14,744 nucleotides of DNA from Desulfobacteraceae bacterium UBA2771 (GTDB lineage: Bacteria > Desulfobacterota > Desulfobacteria > Desulfobacterales > Desulfosarcinaceae), in the NCBI GenBank assembly GCA_002352605.1, contig DEIP01000135.1, positions 12,742-27,485 of the forward strand, given 5' to 3'. Shown piece by piece: positions 5,185 through 11,301 of the stretch. The stretch's first letter is position 1. The number at the start of each line of letters is the position of its first letter. The notes below the pieces were generated by a model that ran no database searches, was not told where the DNA came from, and saw only the letters and a program-made list of their open reading frames with translations. Made by a program: the position numbers and the translations under genes.

Positions 5185-6435
5185 ATGCCGGAGAAAAGAA
5201 TATGCATTCAAGGCGGCGAGAACAACATCATGTGCCGGGATCATCAGGTCATTAACCAAAGGACCCCATTGCGATTCTGGGAGATTGATCGCTTTTTCAA
5301 ATGCCCGGTGGTGGGCATGTGCCTTACGCTTTCAGAGCAAATGCAGTTACTGAAAAAAACAGGCTTTCAAATTAAAAATAAAAGGCCTTATGAAATTCAC
5401 GAGACGTTGGTTGCAAGTTCGGAGAACGAGACCCGGTTATCGAGACGGGCCGACAACCTGCTCAACCGCAAGCTTGGCAAAGCAGCGACATTTTTACTTG
5501 GGCTTGATCATGAAGAATTCATGGCGCATTGCAAAGCCGCTTTTAACGACGGGGATTGCATTGGCGCACTCTGGGCCGCCGCTACCCATCCCGAATTGCC
5601 CATCGCATTAAAAGGAGAGATTTTCGGGGAAGTTCATATGATCATGCATTGGAACGGCGAACAGGGCGAAAAATTGAAGCGAAAGCTGGCCAGAGAACAG
5701 AAAAAATTGGTTGATATGTGTCAGGACATGAAGGAAGCGGTTCGGGCCAGGAGGTTGCTGCAAAAGGAAAATGAACGGCTGAAACGGAACCAGGCGGATT
5801 TGGAAGCAAAGATAGCATCCGCAGAAAGAGAAAAAACCGAAAGGGAAGAGGCGCTTGCCGGATTGGAGCGCCGAAACCGCATTGTCGAGCTTGAGCAAGA
5901 AAACCAAGGATTGAAAGCGGAGTTGGGCGAATTATTTGGGAACTTTATTGAAAAACAGCGTCAAATGGTTTCACTTAAAGAAAAGAACATGAGGCTGTCG
6001 GCGGAATTTGAGCGACAGCGGGAGTCGAACAACCGTTTCAAAAAGGAAACCCAAAAAATCATCGGGGACGTTGTCGCGCTGAACCGCTGTGAGGCAAGTT
6101 GTCCGTCATTCGATCTTTGTAAAAAGCGCATTTTGATTGTCGGCGGGATTACCAGAATGGAATCGCTCTACCGGGAGCTTATTGAAAGCAGCGGCGGTAT
6201 TTTTGAGTATCATGACGGTTACATGAAAAAAGGCGTCAAAGGACTTGAATGCCGTCTCAGGCGCGCCGATGTGGTCCTCTGCCCGGTTAGCTGTAACAGC
6301 CACGCAGCCTGTTCGCTGGTGAAAAACCTTGGGAAAAAACACAATACACCGGTTCATCTGATGGCAAATTTCAGTTTGAACGCCATTTCGTCCATGATTG
6401 GCGGCAACGGTGGAGAAAAAAGCAGTCAAAACTAA
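5185..6435 (+). CDS. DUF2325 domain-containing coiled-coil protein
   Basis: A 416-residue protein. The C-terminal domain (about 315-402) is DUF2325: RILIVGGITRMESLYREL, GGIFEYHDGYMKKGVKGLE, ADVVLCPVSCNSHAAC, and a final ANFSLNAISS. This looks like a small Rossmann-like domain with conserved Cys (366, 370, 376) and His residues. Residues about 160-295 are a long, highly charged coiled coil. The N-terminal part (30-158, with FWEIDRFFKCPVVGMCLTL and FGEVHMIMH) resembles the conserved N-terminus of long DUF2325 proteins. A cysteine cluster, C302-x3-C306-x5-C312, precedes the C-terminal domain and could bind metal or act in redox sensing. The biochemical function is not established. It has an excellent ribosome site, and a STAS-like gene follows after 63 bases. 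Confidence 0.85.
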   Translation: MPEKRICIQGGENNIMCRDHQVINQRTPLRFWEIDRFFKCPVVGMCLTLSEQMQLLKKTGFQIKNKRPYEIHETLVASSENETRLSRRADNLLNRKLGKAATFLLGLDHEEFMAHCKAAFNDGDCIGALWAAATHPELPIALKGEIFGEVHMIMHWNGEQGEKLKRKLAREQKKLVDMCQDMKEAVRARRLLQKENERLKRNQADLEAKIASAEREKTEREEALAGLERRNRIVELEQENQGLKAELGELFGNFIEKQRQMVSLKEKNMRLSAEFERQRESNNRFKKETQKIIGDVVALNRCEASCPSFDLCKKRILIVGGITRMESLYRELIESSGGIFEYHDGYMKKGVKGLECRLRRADVVLCPVSCNSHAACSLVKNLGKKHNTPVHLMANFSLNAISSMIGGNGGEKSSQN

Positions 6436-6436
6436 T

Positions 6437-6452
6437 TACCGGCAATCCGGTA
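6437..6452 (+). other. intercistronic hairpin after the DUF2325 gene
   Basis: TACCGG-CAAT-CCGGTA is a perfect 6-bp stem with a 4-base loop, beginning 2 bases after the TAA. No T-run follows, so it probably does not terminate. It could stabilise the upstream message within an operon with the STAS-like gene. Confidence 0.4.
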
Positions 6453-6498
6453 GTATCAATAAAAAACGACCTATGAAATGAATAGTGGAGGTAAAAGC

Positions 6499-6873
6499 AT
6501 GAGCAACAATTTTCAAGTCGCGTTTAAAAAGAGCAATGGAGACCTGCATGTGCACCCGACAGGAAATTTTGATGGCAGCTCTGCATGGGAATTGATCAAT
6601 TTGCTTCATGAGCAATACACCGGCAAAGGACAGGTCTTTATCGACACCCACCGTCTACGCAATATGTGTCCTTTCGGTTGCAGTACGTTCCGATGCCGGC
6701 TTGATAAAAACAAGCTGCCGGCAAATCGGCTCTTTTTCAAAGGAGAAAAGGGTTATGAGATCGCACCCAAAGGAAGCAAGGTCATCGTGCCGCCTGAAAA
6801 ACACGAATGCCGCTGCAATGGAAATTGCACGGATTGCCCTTGCGCCGGAAAAAAGAAAGAAAATGGGAATTAA
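6499..6873 (+). CDS. STAS-like protein with cysteine-rich C-terminal tail
   Basis: I chose the ATG at 6499 (124 residues) because GGAGG lies 8 bases before it. The in-frame ATG at 6478 has no ribosome site. Residues 1-95 resemble a STAS-like fold: a short N-terminal strand pair, then GNFDGSSAWELINLL, then VFIDTHRLRNMCPFGCSTF. Family membership is judged by eye and is tentative. The tail (102-116) is unusual, with C104, C106, C110, C113 and C115 in the pattern C-x-C-x3-C-x2-C-x-C. Three more cysteines (57, 61, 66) lie in the core. This suggests metal or Fe-S binding or a redox role. It is probably cotranscribed with the DUF2325 gene 63 bases upstream. A truncated copy follows immediately. Confidence 0.68.
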   Translation: MSNNFQVAFKKSNGDLHVHPTGNFDGSSAWELINLLHEQYTGKGQVFIDTHRLRNMCPFGCSTFRCRLDKNKLPANRLFFKGEKGYEIAPKGSKVIVPPEKHECRCNGNCTDCPCAGKKKENGN

Positions 6874-6893
6874 TTCACATTGGGGTGGTCGCC

Positions 6894-7034
6894 ATGAGCA
6901 CCAATTTCCGAATCATATCCGGAAGGATTAACGGCAACAGCCTGGTGTTACACAAAAGTAGTGATTGTGACGGAAATTCCGCCTGGGAACCGATCAAACA
7001 CGACCGAGGTGCATATGACTCGAACGGAATTTGA
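6894..7034 (+). pseudogene. truncated tandem copy of the STAS-like gene (46 codons)
   Basis: This frame matches the start of the preceding gene without gaps. Both begin MS-N/T-NF, share NG at the same spacing, and share DGxSAWExI; a later Tyr and Gly also align. It then stops at TGA (7032-7034) where the full gene continues as QVFIDT. It lacks the second half of the fold and the cysteine-rich tail. It lies 20 bases after its full-length neighbour and has only a weak ribosome site. It is most simply a decayed tandem duplicate. A functional short peptide is possible, because the next small gene overlaps its 3' end by 20 bases. Confidence 0.55.
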
Positions 7035-7173
7035 ATATTTTGTGGTCAAGCGTTATGCCATGAGCCTGCCTGATTTCATCACAATGAAGAAACAACAGGA
7101 AGCTTTATTCGATTATGAGATTGCGGCCTTGGTCAATGTGTCGCCGTGGCAGATCGCCAAACTGATTCACTGA
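7015..7173 (+). CDS. small 52-residue protein with possible helix-turn-helix
   Basis: An ATG at 7015 with GAGGTG 4 bases upstream opens 52 codons to TGA at 7171. The C-terminal half, FDYEIAALVNVSPWQIAKLI, has the spacing of a helix-turn-helix: a helix with EIA, a turn near NVS, then a helix with QIAKLI. This is a reading by eye. The N-terminal half is amphipathic helix. It overlaps the truncated STAS-like frame by 20 bases, so it may be translated by coupling. I do not recognise a named family. It could be a small DNA-binding partner of the module or an incidental frame. Confidence 0.45.
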   Translation: MTRTEFEYFVVKRYAMSLPDFITMKKQQEALFDYEIAALVNVSPWQIAKLIH

Positions 7174-7178
7174 ATCAG
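7162..7178. terminator. perfect inverted repeat between convergent genes (weak bidirectional terminator?)
   Basis: CTGATTCA-C-TGAATCAG spans the stop codon of the 52-residue gene. As RNA it would give a 6-bp AT-rich stem with a 5-base loop. The T-rich stretch TTTTCTCTTT begins 12 bases downstream, so it is at best a weak terminator. The converging GH65 gene ends at 7200. Confidence 0.3.
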
Positions 7179-7199
7179 CCCAAACTGGTTTTCTCTTTG

Positions 7200-10100
7200 C
7201 TACCTTTTCACCTCTAAGTAAAACGTATATTCCACATCATAGTTTACCACCTGGGGACGATCCTGAACCACGATTGCCAACTCATTTTTTTCCGGTCGTG
7301 GTTGATCTTCTCGAGATACGCTCAGCCTGAGCAGGTTCCCGATGATTTCAATGTGGTAACGATCTCCCCTGATCAGGACGCTGAGCCTAAGCGATTCCCA
7401 TACGTTCGGCAAGCTTGGCTGAATAGAGAGGCTGCCACCATGCCAATTCAGACCGGCAAAATTAGTAAACACACCTTTCAGGCACCCTCCCATGACGCCA
7501 AGATGAATGCCCTCGGCGGTTGTGCCTCCTTGAATGTCGGATAGATCACTGACCAGCGCCCGTCGGTAAAAGTCCCAGCTGTCGGTGGTTCTTCCGGCAT
7601 TGGCCAGCACCATGGCATGGGTGATAAAACTCAGTGTAGAACCATGTGACGTCCGCGGCAGATGATGGTCGAGATTCTTTTGCAAATGATCCTCGGGTAG
7701 TTCATATTCCATCATCCCTACCACACGCTTGACTTCGTCGGGTCCCAGATTGTAGTAAGCCATCAATGTATCGGCCTGCTTTTGTATCTGATAATCATCG
7801 GGATCCTCACCGATCGCTCTGATGCGACGGTCAGATCGCCCCGGATCATAAACGATGGAAAACAGATCCCGGACCTTGCCGTCTTGTTCAACCGTCAGGC
7901 CCTTGAGATCATCCGGATCCTTTAGATCAAACCAATCCGCGTGATTGGCAATCACGCCTGCTTCGTCGAGGTGAAGTGAAAGCCGTCGACGGATGGTCTG
8001 CCAATGATCATATGCGTTTTCCATCTCTTTGGCGGTAACCCCCATGTTGTGGTAAACCCCTTCAAGTTCGCCGGGATCGGTCGCCTTCAGTTTCGCCACC
8101 AGCTGTTCCGCCTTTTCCAGCGTCCAGGCCAACATGATATGGGTATAGGCATTATTTTTAACCCCCCTTTTTTGCTTGCCCTCGTGGAACTCATTGGGCC
8201 CCATTACGCCCTCGATCACGTACTTGCCGGTTTCCGGGTCCGGTTCACACATACTGGTGAAAAAGCGACAGATATCGAGAACCATCTCCGCGCCCTTTCC
8301 CCTGAAGCGGTCATCTGCGGTGGTTTCCAGATAATCAAGCACATTGTAAGCAATGGCCAGTGACACGTGGCGCTGGCGGCAGCTATTGTCGGGATCCCAT
8401 TTTCCCGAAACCGGATTGAAGCGCGTGATCTGAGTCTGTTCATCGCCTTCGATTCCCGCCTGCCAGGGATACATGGCACCTTTAAAATGCTGTTTCCCGG
8501 CGGCCTTCCGGGCCATTTTAAGGCCGTGGTAACGATGGCCCAACAGCGACCGGGTGACCCGTGGATATTGTAGGGAAATGCCTGGATAATAGAGAATATC
8601 ATCCCAGAACTCATGGCCACGGTAGGTCTCACCGGTGAGACCACGGGGGCCTATGCCACCATCGTTATGTTCCGAACCCATGACCAACAGATGATAGGTA
8701 GCCAGATTCAACGCCTGTTGTCCCAGTCGATCGCCTTCCACCGTCACACCTGCTTTTTCCCAGATTCGGGACCATTTCACGGCGGAGGGTTCCAACACCT
8801 CGGAAAATGAGGTCAGATCGGCAATCGTGCGATGCGCCTTATCCAGCGTGTCGGCCGTTGTGATGCCCGCCCTGTTGGTATGGAGGCCGACCAGCTTATG
8901 TGCAACCAGGCATTGTGCCTGTGCCACCTGCCGGCTGAAAATGGTATCGACGCGTCGATCAGCCGTTTCGACCGTAAACGTCGGTTTCAGCCGATCACCT
9001 TCCAGTTGGGCAACCACCTGTGCCGCAGCGGCGATTTCCGCCGGCATCAGCGTTTTCTCCGGCACCACCGACGGGTTGGTTTGTACGCTGACATAAATGC
9101 TCCCATCATCCTGACCGCCTTCCGTTATTCTCTTGAGGTGGTGCTGATCAAGCCCGGCGTAGCGGCTCACGCCATCATTGATATGGTCGGCGTGCAAGCC
9201 GGCTTTCACGGTGATTACCCCTGAATAATTGAGCGGTGTCACCCGATATTCGACCGCCGCCATGTGCTTGTGGGCCATGCTGACGCAATACCGGGCCAAA
9301 ACATCCGTTTCTTTACCGTCCGGGTCACGAAAAATCAGTGACCGGGTAAAGCTGCCGTCTTTGAATTCAAGCGTTTTTTCATAATGCAACAATTCGGTGT
9401 CGTGGGGTTGAAACCAGTCACCATCGTCAATTTTAAAGGTCATCGGGAGCCAATTGATCCCGTTGACCAAGTCCTCGTTGTAAACCGGCCGGCCACCAAT
9501 GATCGATTGTCGGGTATTGCGAATCGTCGAGAAATAGGTGCCGGCATATCCCCATGAATCCACCCCTTGTCGCTCCTCAACATCTGCTCCCCTGGTGCAG
9601 AAATAACCATTTCCTACCGTCTGAAGCGCCTGTTCGGCCCTGATGGCGGCTTTCAAAACCTGCGGATCCGCTTCCGGATCCTTTTCCATCGGCGTCCCCC
9701 AATAGGTCAGCCGCATGCCCGTCTGCTGGAGTTTTTCGCGGTACCACGTATTCATCTGATTAAGCGGATCCGCCATATCCCCGATGTCGGTTAGCACCAT
9801 GTCCGCGCCATTTTTTTTCAGTTCTTGCTGGTTGTCGGAGCGCGCCAGTCCAACAACCAGGCCGAAATTACCCTGCTTGCCGGCTTCAACCCCTGAATTG
9901 GCATCTTCAAACACGACGGTGCGATGAACCGGAACGCCCATGCGTTGGGCGGCTTCCACAAAAATATCGGGTGCCGGTTTCCCGTTCAGACCCATCTTTT
10001 CACGCACAATACCATCAATAATTAAATGATCGTCGAACAGATCCAACAAATGGGCTTTTTTAAGAACCTTTTTGGCATTCTTGCTTGACGACGCAATCGC

Positions 10101-10841
10101 CACTTGAATACCTTCTTGCTTGGCCGATTTAATCATATCAACGGTATGCTGAAAGATTATGATTTCAACCGAATCATCATTCAGCTTGGCATTAATCCAC
10201 CTGTCTTTAATGTCTCCGATCTTTCGAACAATCATGGTTCCCAGTGCGGCAGGTCGTTGGACCAGTCGGTCAAGCAACCGATCCAGATGGACGGGATTGG
10301 CGGCACACCGGTCGAATAACGCACTTAACCTTTCCGGATCATCGGCCCACCGATCACTACTATCGTCCAACTCGTCCGGTGTTGGTTCATCGGAAAACGG
10401 CTTTTTATTCGCGTTAACCGTTGAGGCGATGAACCGAACAAAGGCCGATCCACCCAACCGATCCGTCGATTGGGCCTGCACCGCATCGGCAACTTTGTCA
10501 ACCAGCCAATCATCATGGGCACCGAGTGCATCGATCAAGGAACGCACCCCATCATAGCGCGGTTTACCATCTACATAATCCAGATAAAGCTTTTCGTTAA
10601 ATTCTGTCGGCGCACCATGGGGAAGCAGATTGCTTTTTCGCAATGAAACGATCATTTCATCAAATGTTTTCTTCCAGCCGTCGAAGTGTAGCTTTGCCGT
10701 GGAGGTGATTACACCATCAAGATCAAAAATCAGTGCGGAAAATTCGTATATACCCGGCGTTGAATTTAGATCGACCCTTTTCAACGGGGCAGCCTCCGCC
10801 TTTTTGTGCAGACCGTCGGGGGCATCGTTTTTCGGTTCCAT
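7200..10841 (-). CDS. beta-phosphoglucomutase-like HAD hydrolase fused to GH65 glycoside phosphorylase
   Basis: I chose the ATG at 10841 (1213 residues) because AGAGG lies 5 bases upstream. The GTG at 10847 sits inside that site. Residues 35-360 are a HAD domain with FDLDGVI (nucleophile D40, acid/base D42), H52, SSSKN (251-255), GKPAPD (K288) and FEDANSGVEAG (E312/D313). All catalytic positions of beta-phosphoglucomutase appear present. The cap carries an extra segment (about 109-224). Residues 378-1213 are family GH65: YRGHEFWDD (about 740-748), GPNEFHE with probable catalytic acid E884, NNAYTHIMLAW, HGSTLS and GGTTAEGIHLG for phosphate. GH65 enzymes phosphorolyse alpha-glucobioses to beta-glucose 1-phosphate, which the HAD part could convert to glucose 6-phosphate. 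Mycobacterial Rv2006 (annotated OtsB1) has a similar HAD-GH65 build. The sugar substrate is unknown. The gene is monocistronic and cytoplasmic. Confidence 0.9.
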   Translation of the reverse strand: MEPKNDAPDGLHKKAEAAPLKRVDLNSTPGIYEFSALIFDLDGVITSTAKLHFDGWKKTFDEMIVSLRKSNLLPHGAPTEFNEKLYLDYVDGKPRYDGVRSLIDALGAHDDWLVDKVADAVQAQSTDRLGGSAFVRFIASTVNANKKPFSDEPTPDELDDSSDRWADDPERLSALFDRCAANPVHLDRLLDRLVQRPAALGTMIVRKIGDIKDRWINAKLNDDSVEIIIFQHTVDMIKSAKQEGIQVAIASSSKNAKKVLKKAHLLDLFDDHLIIDGIVREKMGLNGKPAPDIFVEAAQRMGVPVHRTVVFEDANSGVEAGKQGNFGLVVGLARSDNQQELKKNGADMVLTDIGDMADPLNQMNTWYREKLQQTGMRLTYWGTPMEKDPEADPQVLKAAIRAEQALQTVGNGYFCTRGADVEERQGVDSWGYAGTYFSTIRNTRQSIIGGRPVYNEDLVNGINWLPMTFKIDDGDWFQPHDTELLHYEKTLEFKDGSFTRSLIFRDPDGKETDVLARYCVSMAHKHMAAVEYRVTPLNYSGVITVKAGLHADHINDGVSRYAGLDQHHLKRITEGGQDDGSIYVSVQTNPSVVPEKTLMPAEIAAAAQVVAQLEGDRLKPTFTVETADRRVDTIFSRQVAQAQCLVAHKLVGLHTNRAGITTADTLDKAHRTIADLTSFSEVLEPSAVKWSRIWEKAGVTVEGDRLGQQALNLATYHLLVMGSEHNDGGIGPRGLTGETYRGHEFWDDILYYPGISLQYPRVTRSLLGHRYHGLKMARKAAGKQHFKGAMYPWQAGIEGDEQTQITRFNPVSGKWDPDNSCRQRHVSLAIAYNVLDYLETTADDRFRGKGAEMVLDICRFFTSMCEPDPETGKYVIEGVMGPNEFHEGKQKRGVKNNAYTHIMLAWTLEKAEQLVAKLKATDPGELEGVYHNMGVTAKEMENAYDHWQTIRRRLSLHLDEAGVIANHADWFDLKDPDDLKGLTVEQDGKVRDLFSIVYDPGRSDRRIRAIGEDPDDYQIQKQADTLMAYYNLGPDEVKRVVGMMEYELPEDHLQKNLDHHLPRTSHGSTLSFITHAMVLANAGRTTDSWDFYRRALVSDLSDIQGGTTAEGIHLGVMGGCLKGVFTNFAGLNWHGGSLSIQPSLPNVWESLRLSVLIRGDRYHIEIIGNLLRLSVSREDQPRPEKNELAIVVQDRPQVVNYDVEYTFYLEVKR

Positions 10842-11110
10842 GTTCACCTCTTATTTTGATGATGAGAAGAGGCATAACATACATCATACCCGAATTCGAT
10901 CAACCATAAAACGATGCAGAAATATCACGCGCATACCAATGACTTAAAAGGGGCGGCATGGATGCAAAACAAACTTTGGTATTGGATCGTCTTCGGCTGT
11001 CGGGTACAATCGCCATCAGGAGCTTTCACGCCGGGCGATCGGGACGGCAGGCGGGTCGGCAAGCTTATATTTTAGTGTTGAAGAAAAGATGGCCGCCGGT
11101 GATCTTGGCT
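10842..11110. other. divergent intergenic region
   Basis: This stretch, together with the leader after the promoter at 11111-11140, separates the divergent GH65 and DUF4388 genes by 460 bases. A TATGAT on the minus strand (10888-10883) could be a -10 for the GH65 gene, but its -35 is poor. An 86-codon + frame starting at 10958 has an acceptable ribosome site, but its translation looks random. I see no RNA gene. Confidence 0.4.
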
Positions 11111-11140
11111 TTGACAAGATTCATTGCCATCTGCTATAGA
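11111..11140 (+). promoter_or_regulatory. sigma-70 promoter of the DUF4388/DUF1566 gene
   Basis: TTGACA (11111-11116), an 18-base spacer, then TATAGA (11135-11140), matching 6/6 and 4/6 of the consensus hexamers. Transcription would start near 11148, giving a leader of about 155 bases. The leader contains an AACCGCAT/ATGC-GGTT hairpin at about 11238-11261 with a 2-base bulge. Confidence 0.6.
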
Positions 11141-11301
11141 TCATTAGAAAAATTAATCCTGCTCGGGACTCATTTCCTTTTTTATCTGATGTGGTATCAT
11201 TTATTATCATCGTTGTAAGCGGAATTGGGCAGGCAACCGCATGTTTGGATGCCTGGTTCATCGATGCGGCACTTTTAGAAAGAGAGAGGGCGCGATAAGG
11301 C

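Noticed and set aside
10958..11218. 86-codon + frame with an acceptable ribosome site
   Set aside because: The translation is low-complexity and unlike protein (GRSGRQAGRQAY). It also spans the good promoter at 11111-11140.
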